Shown here: in pieces, positions 12,142-22,811 of the stretch
Layout of the letters: each line of letters begins with the position of its first letter
Numbering within the stretch: position 1 is the stretch's first letter
Assembly: GCA_949316235.1 (NCBI GenBank)
Contig: OX438742.1
Location: forward strand, 37,640,853-37,704,852
From: Oegoconia quadripuncta
Taxonomy: Eukaryota; Arthropoda; Insecta; Lepidoptera; Autostichidae
DNA length: 64,000 nucleotides
Reading direction: 5' to 3'
Position numbers and translations under genes: made by a program
Notes under the pieces: generated by a model
Databases searched by the model: none
What the model was told of the DNA's origin: nothing
Seen by the model: the letters and a program-made list of their open reading frames with translations, nothing else

Positions 12142-15100
12142 TCATTCGGTCGGCGAGATGTTCTGCGCGGCCGCAACCAGGGTGTCGTGGATGTCTTTCG
12201 CGTACGATATCTGCAGTCTCACCGTATTCAAATACTGCGGGTAGCTCAGGGTAGTCTCCTGCAATATAACTACTAATTAGATTGCCTACCGTTTAATTGA
12301 GACCTAGTCTATGGTCTAATTCAGTCTACTCTACATATCATTGTTGTGATATCTCGAAATGAGTAATTACGGAATAAAATTAACGGAACCTGTTACCTGT
12401 GCAGTGGCCGAGTCAAGCCGGGAGGGTATCACAGTTAATGGAAGATAATGTGCTGCTGATTGTGCTTGTTGAATACACGTTATTGCTGTCCTCTGAAAAT
12501 TGAAATACTTAAGTACAGATTGAAAAAATTAAGACAAATAATAATTAGTAAAGGCTAAAGGGAAGGTGAAGCAGAAATTCTTTAAACATATACGGTAACA
12601 AGCGGCTTGCTCATTTTTCGAGGTGCAAGCAGCTCACCTGTGGAAAATGACAGCCATGACAAATCGTAACGGCGGAAATAGATAAGTGGCACCCAAACCC
12701 CTGCGTTGGCCTCCCGGTAACTAGAAAGACTGCTACCACACCGTCCTCCTCTTTGTGAATATGTGCAATAAAGTGTAATTTGACATGTAACCACAAACCA
12801 AAACTATCTTCTATCTTGCCCTGCGTGTCCCGACACTTATGCACTACAGGACCTCTATGATGCCACAGACAATGCTGTACGCGTGGCCGCATTCTGGTCC
12901 TAAAGAATTTAATGTTTTTGCCATTGACTGGCTTAGAAGAAGTGTAATTTGGTTTTATCGAACCTTCGGGTAACAATAGTGCCTATAAGAAGTAATCATA
13001 TCAGACAGATGATTGAGTAACTTGAATAACGAATAAAAATTTATCAGTATAGCTGACAAGACTCCGTATTGTATATTAGGGTGTTTTGGCCAGGTTCCCA
13101 GCAGAGCAGAATAGGACGAACCCATGTTTTCCTGCGTGTCGTAAAAGGCGACTAAACGATCGCAACCATACCAGTACATACCAGTGACGGGCAGCAGCGT
13201 CATTGGTGCGGAGCTGCCAAAAATTTGCGATCGTCAATCCGCCTGCCCAACATGGCCATCAGAGCCAAAGATCAGTAAATAGGCCGTTGATGTGATATTA
13301 GGGAATGTAAAGAGAATAAGCACATCCTCTCTGCTGTACAGGATGTCGCTTTATCTGGTCAAAACGCTAATCTCCGGTTGAGGACCCCGTGGGTTATATT
13401 CCACGAAAATTTATGGTTGAATTATTCGTATTGTATTCAGGTTGAGGTCATATTAAATAAATGGCTGGCTAAGCGACGGGTCCACTACACCCGAGCCATC
13501 TCTCTGGGTCCATTTGGGGCAAATACCTCCGTACCTCTGGTCATATGAAATAAACAGGTGGCCAGACGACGGGTCCACTACGCCCGATACATATCTCTGG
13601 GTGCTTTTGGGCCAAATGTCATTGTTCGACGAGTCTGTAATGTTACTCGCTAGCTTCAAAATCCAGCAGTGGCCAGTATACGATTCGGCAGATTTCCTTT
13701 GCAAGAAGTTTAAACCAGTGGAACCATTTAGCATGCATTGTTAAAAACCTCTTGCTTAAAATTCTTGCGTGGATAATTATATATGGACCCATAGCTGGGG
13801 ATTATGTACATTAAAAATATGCAGTCCAGAAAACATTAAATTTTCTATGATTTTATCTTCAATTAGCGCGGTAAACAAGGGTGTAAAGTATGAAAAAAAT
13901 GGGTATTTTTTTCCTGAAATAGTATGATTTTATACTAAAGTAAGTTTGGCTTAAAATGTGTTAACTATCACTCTCATAAGGCCTTGCACCGCTTTTCCTA
14001 AGAGACTGTAAAATTAGGTACAACAAAAAAATAATTTTCCTTCGAAAACTAAATTTTCAAAGAACATAGGTCTATTAGCCCACGGGACCCTCAATCGGTG
14101 GTTTTCGTTTGGTCTAAGTACGTGAAAACAGATACCGTACGATATAATAAGTAGCTATATTAGATTTCATAGAAAAACAAATATTATTGACATTTTAGTA
14201 GATAAGCAGTTACGTAAAGGCATCACAGATAATGCTCCCGTGATTAGTGGTTGTTGCCAGGTCAATAAGTTAATAGTTGCACTTAGATGCGTACGACATT
14301 ATGTAGGTATATAATACGTACCTATGCATATACGAATTCTGCATTCACACCTACTTAGACTTTAGATAACAAGATATATATTAAACAGGGTGATTTCAAT
14401 ATTCTAGAGTAATTAAAAAATTACGGTGTACATACTTTACCCGAAAGGAGGTTATTAGTGTGGCGAACGGAAGACGTGTCCATGGTTCTAATTTATATCT
14501 TTTCGAGAAAACATATTCAACTGTTGAATACTGCCAGTAAAGATGACGGGGTCACCTTTATATGGGTAGTCCAAACGTTTTCTACGAAATAAAAATTTAA
14601 TTTATTCTACTCACGATATTTGAGAATCCCATTTCGGCTTATAACCCTTTTCCGACTAACCTTGCATCATTGAATCATTTTAACCGACTCCAAAAAAGGA
14701 CAAGAATTCTATGTTTGTCTGTATATATTTTTTGTAGTATACGTTCATCAATATTTTCGTCAATTGTTAGTCGATTTCCGGAAATAGAGAGTGGAACACT
14801 TATTGAAGTCGGTTGTTTTGCCAATTTTTGGCGCTTCATATTGTATACTTTCATGGATGTACCTATAAATTAATAATTTTTAGAGGCGATTTAAGCGAGA
14901 TCGCTTTGTTTCGTGCTTGCTTTTACATGGATGATAAATTCAGAAGAAGTGACGGAAACTTTTATATTATATTGGGTCTTTACCTATGAAATTGGAGTTT
15001 TTTTTCTTCGTTAATCATATGTACCAATTCCTGCAATTTTCAAAGCTATATCCAAATTTGTTTTTTAGTTGGAAAATAGAATATTATTTCAAGGTTTCAC

Positions 15101-18100
15101 ATGAAATATTTTTTTATTTCTAAGCTAAATCACATAATAAAAAAATTTGAACAGGGCACTATTCATATGCTTCCCATAATCATTTCTTAGATTCGCTGAA
15201 ACTTTTATAAAGCGGTTACTTTTAAAAATTAACGCGACCTATACTTAACTTAATGTTATCCGATACACACAAAGTTTAGCTAAATTTGGATTTGCCGTTC
15301 CCAAAAAAAAAATCAAAAATGTTTGTATGGAGAAAACAGTCTTAATGAAATTCTTCATACAAAACGCCAATTTCATAGGTAAGGACCTAATATACCCATA
15401 CCTCAGCAACCTTTCGTACCCCCACTTCCGGGAAGGCCTCCTCTCTCACTAGTGGGTGTGAGCTATAAGCACCCCGTGAACAATTCACCACGTGATGAAT
15501 TCAATTATGTCAGACTACTGGTCACCTAAATTTTTAAACTGCCGTACTCCATAAGCGCTAAACAAGTTTATTTCTGTATAATTAGAGTAAATTCTTGTAG
15601 CATACATAAACACACTGTTGCACGGATCGTTTGGTGGAAATTACAAAAAACTGCTTTCGTTGACATCTGTGTAATAATAGTGTAAAAGTACATATTGCTA
15701 TTAAAATATAATTGGCACTTTGATGACTTCCCATTCTTAATACGCATTAAATTGATACGATAACCATTGTTAACAACACAATGAGAATCTCTAATTCGCA
15801 CAAGTTTGGTCATAGTTCTTCGTATAAGAATTAGTAACAATAATGTTGGTTTGAATTTGTGAGAATAGTAATTTAGTATTTAAAAACCAAAAAACCCGAC
15901 AGCATATTTTGCATTTTGCGGACGTCACCATAAAATGTATCCTATGACACTCATTGATCTTCTTGATCCCTGTCAAGACTCTTTAGGCTACAGGTGTGCT
16001 AAAAGGTATGTTCCTTTAGCGCATCGGCAACGGCTTGACATACGTACACTATAAAAACATTACCCTCCTTTCTTGTGCAGTCGGGTTATTACTAACATAC
16101 GGCGCGACGGGTTTCACAAAACATTTACGTCTCCATATAGGGTTTATAATATTCCATTTCTGGCTGTCTTGATGTACAATATGACATAATGCAAAGTTTA
16201 ATTTAGGCGCCCACCCACAACCGACAATCGGTGACCAATTTTTTGTAGGAGAAAAATGGAACGTACTGATTGCAATATTTCAACGCACATGTCCTACAAA
16301 ACGTCCGGCACAATATCCGTGATAAAAGCATTGTTGAAAAAATCGGACCGATTATTGGTCCTACGAAAAGTCTGGCGTGGGTGGGCAGCCTAAGAATGCA
16401 ATTCCTTGTCTTGTGCAATCGTTCAAAATTATCGAAGGGAATGTGGTGGAAACAAAATTTCCCCCTCTCGCGCCCCCGTACTGTGGCAGCTGATGGCTAC
16501 CGGTCTAAATAGATACCGATTCTGTTCAGATTCACCCATGATCCACACAAAATACAAGAATACGTGACAAGGTCAGACGAAGGACAATATTCAACATATC
16601 GGTGAAAATTAAATTTCCATATTACTATTTTGTTCTTTCATAAATGTTTGATTTAAATTATTTTGAACCCCCAATGCAAAAAGAGGGTATTTATGATGCG
16701 ATGATTTCAAGATTATGTCTGTCTCCGTGTATTTTTAGCATCAAATCGGTTCAGCTGTTTCGAAGATATTTAACTTTTAACACAGTTGCTTTGTAAGGTA
16801 TTTTAATTTTCAATTTATGTTATTTACTTAAGTGTTCATGTTGCAGAGTCCAAATGAAATGCTAATACTAAGTCAACTGCGTCCGTCCGTTTGCCCGTCG
16901 TCGGTCTGTTTTCCAGAGATAGAAAGGTATATTTTAAATACAATTTAAAAGTGAAAAGATTAATCGTAGTTACTGTCTGCTGAGGGCGATTCTTACTGCC
17001 TGCTGGGGGGCTGTGGTTACAGACCACTTTAAATGCTGTACTTTTATTAATAATAATTGTTATTGTCTGCTGAGTGCGCTGTACCTTTGTTAATGTTATC
17101 CTAGTACTGTTCACTGACGGCCCTGTACCTTTCTTAACTAGCCCAGGGAAAATACGGTTTGACCTAGGAAAAACGAATAACCGCGATTTTCTTGAAACAT
17201 TTAATAAAGAGTTGTAAATGTAGTAACAATTGCTAAAAATTAAGCATTTGTAAGAACCGCAGGTACTACGAGTAGTAACTAAATTAGCGAAAGTAGAAAA
17301 ATGTGTCTCTTTAAAAAAAAATGCTCAATTGATGGGTATTTGTTTAATTTCAAAACATTTAGGGAAATTATCGTTACAAAATATTAGTTCTCATTTTTAA
17401 TTCTTAAGCAATTCAGCTCGATGACATTTTCAGCTAAAACACAATGCCTAACTATAACATGCTTAGTTTTTTATCCATCAATACGTTAACTGTGTTTAAC
17501 AAAATGCTAACTAATTAAATATCAGTTAGTATTTATTGTTATTAAGATATAAATTAAAAATAGGGTATTATAAAAAAATCTAGACTCAGCGCTCGTTTTG
17601 TTTTAGGATTAATTATTACCTCTTATTAGGATAAATATTAGGACATTATTAGGATTAATATACCTCTATAAGATAGCAATTATATAAGTCGGTTCTGAAT
17701 TATGTGTAGGTAAGCTAATTTTTTACCATATTTTCCCTGGGCTAAACAATAATACCTTTGTTAAGTCAAAGTGAAAGAATTATAGCCACAATGTAAGTGT
17801 ACATTAGACTATGTAATCGTACGACGTAGTCGAATTTGTAACGTGTTAATTATATAGTTTCTTAATAATAACAGTTACTGTCCGCTAGGGGCGCTGTTGT
17901 TACAGTCCACAGGGCATACAATACTTTTCTTAATAAAAATAATTACTGTCTGCTGGGGGCGCTGTACCTTTGTTAATAAGATAATATCACTGGGGGTGCT
18001 ATACCTTTCTCTATAATTATAAAATATGTTAATATATGTCAATGCAAATACAATCTAATTTGTACTTCTATTATTAGTACTTTAATATCATTGTTACCCT

Positions 18101-21100
18101 GAGTAGCACCTAAACCGTCCAATTAGAGCGCGAATCCCTGGGTGATACCAACAGCCCGGTGGTGGAATCTATTTCAATGGCGATTCTCTACATTGGTGAT
18201 CTTCCCAAGCAAGTTAGAAATAAGTATAAGCAGAGAAATTAAGCAAGAGGGCGTTATGTCCATACTAGTAGCAGTTAAAATTACAGCTCCCAAACCATTC
18301 GCCGCACACCGAGTGCGTCATGTGCCATTCGATGATGAAGCATGGTCGAGTCACCGCCACTTGGGTGGTCATTCTCGAGCGTTAACGATGTTAATGTTGA
18401 TAAATATTAGTGTGTCTGTTACTTCCACACTAATAGACAAGTGCAAAGGGACAAAACTACGGATGTCTATCAATATTGAAATCTCGAGTGAGTCTTGCAC
18501 CGTCATCAAAGGGACACGCGGCGAAACTACGTCACACGGTTAGCAACTACGTACAAATAGCTCCAAAAATGACAATGACACACTTGAGCATGGGGATATT
18601 TAAATTAAGATATTGAAGAAATATGCCCAAGCAAACCAACGACCTCCCATCTGGAAGTGGAGTAACCAATCATAGCGCGAATCCTACATCGCGCTAACGA
18701 CGTTTTTTCAAGACATTACTAACTACTGATGCACCGCCGTCCTGGGTGACAGCAATGGCCCAGTGGAAGATCTTCCCTTTTCCTGCACATATTCGAATCC
18801 CTACAATAATGAATGCTAGATACCCAATGATTTTTCTGATTTTCCTACAGTGACAACATGCTCACATTGAGAATCACAGGTGTGTTATCAGAGGGCGGAG
18901 TGTGAATCTTGTTTTGACTTTACTATCGCGTTCACGTTTACATGACGATTAGTATGAAGGCAGCGCCTCTCGCCGATAGTTTACAAAACAAATATTTACC
19001 ATAGGTACTGTTTACGTAAACGCGAACGCGATGGTAAAGTTAGAAACGAGGCAAAAGTCGCACACAGATGACTGCCTCTGTGGCTCAACGCAAACAACAT
19101 AAGGTTTACAAAATGAGGTCGCAGCTTCGGTTTCGAAAATGGTGTACATATTCAGTACGCGATTTGGTTGGTGGTAGAGCATTTTTAAATGTCCTTCTGG
19201 TCAGCTAGCACGATCTTATTTAAGTCTGTCGCCAAGCAATTTTTTTTTATGCACAACGGGTTGGTACTTGACCTTAATCACACCTGATGTTAAGTGAAGA
19301 TAAAGTCGAAAGTGGAAGCGTACTGACCCGGAAACCCCAACACATTTGAGGGACTGGCTATCTTATCTCTGACAACTGGAACACAACAATGCCTTTAACA
19401 TTGCTGCTTGGCGGCAGATTTAGATAAGATGGTGGTAGCTAGCCAGGAGGCATTAATGCCCTACCATCAACCAAACCGAGTACTTAAACATATACCCCGC
19501 TGGGGATCGAACCCGCGACCTCCGAATCGTAAACCCAATGTTGTTTACATTGAGCCACGGAGGTGGTTTGATGTTGTTGAGCATTATTATGATCTGACGG
19601 TTTGAGATAAGATAGCCAGAAAAAGATCAATAGAAATTCAGATATGGCACATAAAAGAAATTGGTTAAATTTGACATTCATCGAAACCCCCAATAGATAT
19701 ACTATAATAATTTAATATTAGGTTAGAAATTGCTTTTGTAGCAACATATTTCTTATAATCTACATCTACACACTCACCAAATGAAGTTCCATTTGATCAC
19801 AAAGTGAAAAGAATTCTTCTAGGTTTTTGTCAAATCTTGGAACTGGGTTGTCCATGCCCTTTCTGAAATTTAGATATAGTTACAAATAGAATTAGTTTCA
19901 GGTTGGAAATACGAATAATATAATTTAAAAAGGTAAAATTGTAAATCTACTTAATTGAGAAAATAACAACTTCTTGGTAAGAATGTATGTTTGAAACTTA
20001 ATAAAAGCAACTACTAGAATCTATGTACATAATGTTATGAGAAGAATTGAAAAATAACAATACAATCAGCTAAATTTTCTAAAAATGTTTTATACATATC
20101 TGAATCTGATTATGAAACTGGATTACTTTTGACTTATTTATTATATTTCCGAAACTAATTACGAAACTGTGTTATAATAAATATATTTTTAAATAGATTG
20201 AATTTAATTCTATAAGATACTCTGACCTGTTTGTGTAGTGGTTAGAAAATAACTGCTATACAAACAGGGCGCGGGTTCGAAACCCGCTAGAGTATGCCTC
20301 TAGCGGGATTCGAACCCGCGACGTGTTTGTATGATGAATACCGACATGTGCACCTGAGTTATAGATGTTTTCATTCATATATGTATTTATTTACAACACA
20401 AATGTATTTGTGTAGTATATTGACCATCTGGTATCCATAATATAAGCCTACTTATTTAGTGTGGAACTAGATGGCGCTATGTGCAAATATATTTATTATC
20501 ATTATATATACACTATTGCCTTGTTTACACAAGGTGTGAAGTGTAAACTATAAAGCATATTTGATTTAAACATTTTAAATATTCAAAAGTGGGTATAATA
20601 TTGTTTGCTCTGGAGATCTTTGGGGGAGGCCTTTGTCCAGCAGTGGATGTCTTTAACCTGATGATGATAATGGGTATAATATCTACTTTCATAAATTAAA
20701 CAGATTGAATTGGGATGAGTGAATTGAAGATCAATTTAAAAGCAGGCAACTTTAAAATCTTTGAATTAAAAAGATTGAGAAGGTAGTTTACCAAAGTTCA
20801 ATTCAATTCTTTTAAGTAATGGCTTTCCTGTTTAGGATTCTGCCAGCATCAAGTCAGTCATGGGATTTACCAAAGTTTTTGATCTTTAGTGTATTGTGTA
20901 GTAAAAAAAATTGTGGCTAGAAATTAACATTGACTATATTATATTTCTTTTGTTTGTTTGTAAACACTTCTGTACTTCACTTTTTGAAAGGTTTTATGGC
21001 TCCTATGTGTTTGACGATGATTCTGCCAAAGCCAAAAAAACATAAAAATTGGATTCGGGATGCCGGTGGACAGAACAAAATATACAGAAAGAAAGGACGA

Positions 21101-22596
21101 AAGAACCTAAAGCCAGTTGAGAGTTCTACTGTAGCTACAGATAGAATATATTAAATATGTTTGAAATATAAACTAGCACCGAAAGAATAAACAAAGGAAA
21201 ACATTGAAATAATAACTACATATATTTGAGAATAAAATTTTACTTCATCATTAACAGACAGTAAACATCCAACTGCAGGGATATAGGTCTTCGTATGAGG
21301 GAGTATGGTTCATAGTCCACCACTTTTTTGGGGAATTCTACTTCATAATGGTAGTTAATTAATTATTTATACTTTTGAGCTTTATTTTGGTTTGAATTGT
21401 CCTTTGAAACAATTTTCGAAAAATTTATAGAACCGAATATTAATGTGATTCATAGTTCGGATCTAGCTCGTATAATCCAATTAACTTCTTACAATTTACC
21501 TATCTCACATAAAAAACAGGCTTATTGTTTTAAAAATAAATAAATTGTTTGAAATATGAGCTTTTTGTTTTGGAAAAGGACCACCTTTGGGTAATGGCCT
21601 CCTCTATCCTTTAGGGTGATTATATATTCTGGTTTTTTACTTACTGGGAGTTTGAATCTATGTTGTGATTTTGATGTAAAATTTGTGCAGCCGACTTCAG
21701 TGTCACCTGGAACAATATTGTGATCATCATGGCCACTGTCTATCCTGCGAAACTGCAAAGGTGATGTCATATAACTTTACAGTTTATATTTGACTTTTAT
21801 TAAGTTTGTTTTCATATTAAAATGTAGTTTTTGAGAATTGAAATGAAAATTTCATTTGTTGTTCTTAGTGGAGATACAAATTTTTGTATACACCTACATT
21901 CTCATTCATATAAAACATTCTTAATAAAGTTCACAACCCAAAATATTTCAGTTACAATTTGTTTGCTGCACATTCTTTGAAATGCTATCTGGAAAACTTT
22001 TTTCTTTTGTTTCATTACTAATCTCTTTATAAAACATATCAATATATTATCTTAAAAAATAAATTAATAAACTGTGAGGCCTATGTCTAACCACCCACCA
22101 CAGCATGACATAGGCCTAGGCCCGATACTTGCTGTAAGGGACACAAAACAGAATGGAACACAGTTTTGGACAAAAAATTCTGGTGGTGTAAAAAAATTGA
22201 GAATTTACTCAAGTCCTTTTTGGGTCACGGTGTAACCTCGTGTTTCATCGAGACATTGACCGAACAGTTTGCTGAAAACGTTGATTTTTTTAACGGTCTT
22301 CTAAAAAGAAAGATGTGTGTAAGTTTGTATCTAGTCGGTTTCCCATTCTATTATTTTTTCTACAAATTCGTAATATATCGTACAGGTATGGATTCACGTA
22401 GGGACCCCATCAGCGTCTTCACTTTGGATATATTGTCCATTTTATCCTGCTGAGGCTGTTGGGGTAACGCAGGCACAGGTTGCATTTGTTGTGGTGAAGG
22501 TTGCTGCATGATAGGTCCCGCGGGCATGTGCATACCGACAGTAGGTGCCGGACCCACTACGGAGTTTGTGGGCATGTGCATATTCATTTGATTCAT
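12142..22596 (-). CDS. MED29: Mediator complex subunit 29 (intersex), 5 exons
   Basis: MED29 is a tail-module subunit of Mediator; in Drosophila it is intersex, the partner of Doublesex in female differentiation. Exons in transcript order: 22384-22596, 21645-21706, 19778-19862, 12397-12492, 12142-12258; 190 aa against about 188 in the fly. The order of conserved blocks agrees with the fly protein: a Met/Pro/Gln-rich N-terminus with MDNISKVKTLMGSLRESIP, VTLKSAAQILHQNHNID, NPVPRFDKNLEEFFSLCDQ, SAAHYLPL, then SYPQYLNTVRLQISYAKDIH and LVAAAQNIS near the C-terminus. Phases agree at every junction. The exon 1 donor (CCT|GTACGA) is weak; the others are standard. Start ATG 22594-22596 gives the usual MNQMNM opening. 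A full-length retrotransposon sits immediately upstream, so normal promoter contact may be altered. Confidence 0.93.
13447..13634. repeat. 94-bp imperfect tandem duplication
   Basis: GTCATATTAAATAAATGGCT at 13447 and GTCATATGAAATAAACAGGT at 13541 start two similar units that share ACGGGTCCACTAC and ATCTCTCTGGGT. The minus strand is open across both (13453-13734) and shows the repeat as GSGVVDPS / VSGVVDPS. I do not recognise it. Confidence 0.65.
14968..15394. mobile_element. MITE with about 28-bp inverted ends
   Basis: TATTGGGTCTTTACCTATGA then AATTGG at the left is matched in reverse complement by CCAATTTCATAGGTAAGGAC then CTAATA at the right. 427 bp, non-coding. Confidence 0.7.
16206..16391. 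mobile_element. Short palindromic element
   Basis: Left end GGCGCCCACCCACAACC and right end GGCGTGGGTGGGCAGCC form imperfect inverted repeats; inner parts TTTTGTAGGA and TCCTACGAAAA also pair. Open frames on both strands are by-products of the palindrome. Confidence 0.55.
16970..18010. repeat. Degenerate array of CTGCTGGGGGCGCTGTACC-like units
   Basis: Units built on TTACTGTCTGCTG..GGCGCTGTACCTTTGTTAAT recur near 16975, 17060, 17105, 17877, 17944 and 17985. The gap in the middle is the MITE 17141-17742, so the array is older than that insertion. Confidence 0.6.
17141..17742. mobile_element. MITE with TA target duplication
   Basis: GCCCAGGGAAAATACGGT at 17141 is matched by the reverse complement ACCATATTTTCCCTGGGC ending at 17742, and both ends are flanked by TA. 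This fits a Tc1/mariner-type non-autonomous element of 602 bp. It splits the CTGTACCTTT repeat array. Confidence 0.75.
18893..19072. mobile_element. MITE family 2, copy 1
   Basis: Ends GTGTGAATCTTGTTTTGACT... and ...GGCAAAAGTCGCACAC, with TATCGCGTTCACGTTTAC / GTAAACGCGAACGCGATGG inverted inside. Copy 2 is at 29289-29480. Confidence 0.8.
19232..19566 (-). mobile_element. tRNA-derived SINE, family 1, full copy
   Basis: Read on the minus strand: GCCTCCGTGGCTCAATGTAA (A-box-like), GGTTCGATCCCC (B box), then a body with CATCAGGTGTG-type sequence and an A-rich end. The copy at 48937-49274 has the same structure on the plus strand. Tails of the same family lie near 4256-4345, 47172-47285, 50259-50327 and 57425-57515. 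Confidence 0.8.
20221..20330. mobile_element. tRNA-like SINE heads in inverted arrangement
   Basis: Plus strand: TGTAGTGGTTAG (A-box-like) then GCGGGTTCGAAACCCGCTAG (B box). Right after it, CTCTAGCGGGATTCGAACCC is the inverted B box of a second head. The two make a near-perfect hairpin about 50 bp long. Confidence 0.65.
20994..21154 (+). CDS. Unassigned short open frame
   Basis: From ATG 20996 the frame encodes about 53 aa, rich in Lys/Pro/Arg (PKPKKHKNWIRDAGGQNKIY, then RKKGRK), and ends at 21154. A possible acceptor (TTTTTGAAAG) precedes GTTTTATGG. Composition is more protein-like than the surroundings, but I cannot name it and it lies in an intron of MED29 on the other strand. Confidence 0.25.
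21707..22383. other. MED29 intron 1, with a plus-strand open frame
   Basis: A plus-strand frame from 22166 to 22453 includes TLTEQFAENVDFFNGLLKRK followed by MC|GTAAGT, which could be an exon end. The frame overlaps MED29 exon 1 on the other strand. I do not recognise it and no partner exon was found. Confidence 0.3.
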
Positions 22597-22811
22597 TTTG
22601 TTTAATTTAGAAACAAAAAATCGTAAAATAATACCACTACTTCTTCTTCTTCTTCTTATTTTTGAGGATGGCAACCAGTCAACCTCACTGTCGAGGGACA
22701 TTACTGCCAGTTTCGAGTGAAAAATTGCCCCGATACAAATTAATAATATACATAATATGTAGATGATATAAATATAATACCAAAAGTTAAAAAATATATA
22801 TAAATAAAAAG

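Larger units (their letters stand above)
12493..19777. other. MED29 intron 3, repeat-rich
   Basis: A 7.3-kb intron. In order it holds: LINE/SINE fragments at about 12590-13260, including CGTAAAAGGCGACTAAACGA, the common lepidopteran LINE motif, reversed; a 94-bp imperfect duplication at 13447-13620; MITEs at 14968-15394, 16206-16391, 17141-17742 and 18893-19072; an array of CTGCTGGGGGCGCTGTACC-like units; a repeated fragment near 18130-18190 and 18740-18785 (CCTGGGTGA...CAGCCC/CAATGGCCC); and a full SINE at 19232-19566. No host gene seen. Confidence 0.6.
19863..21644. other. MED29 intron 2
   Basis: Holds the SINE-head palindrome at 20221-20330, a SINE tail at about 20605-20672 (GGGGGAGGCCTTTGTCCAGC, then AGTGGATGTC and a GATGATGATAAT end), an unassigned plus-strand frame at 20930-21154, and a fragment at 21255-21335 similar to the SINE body at 46140-46220. 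Confidence 0.5.

Noticed and set aside
16203..16512. Overlapping open frames on both strands
   Set aside because: By-products of an imperfect palindromic element.
20221..20330. Functional tRNA gene
   Set aside because: A and B boxes are present but the acceptor stem and anticodon arm do not fold as a tRNA; SINE context is clear.
22597..22701. Longer N-terminus for MED29 starting at 22701
   Set aside because: That part lies in the (GAA)n tail and 3' end of the retrotransposon and in the presumed target duplication; MNQMNM at 22596 is the usual kind of start.
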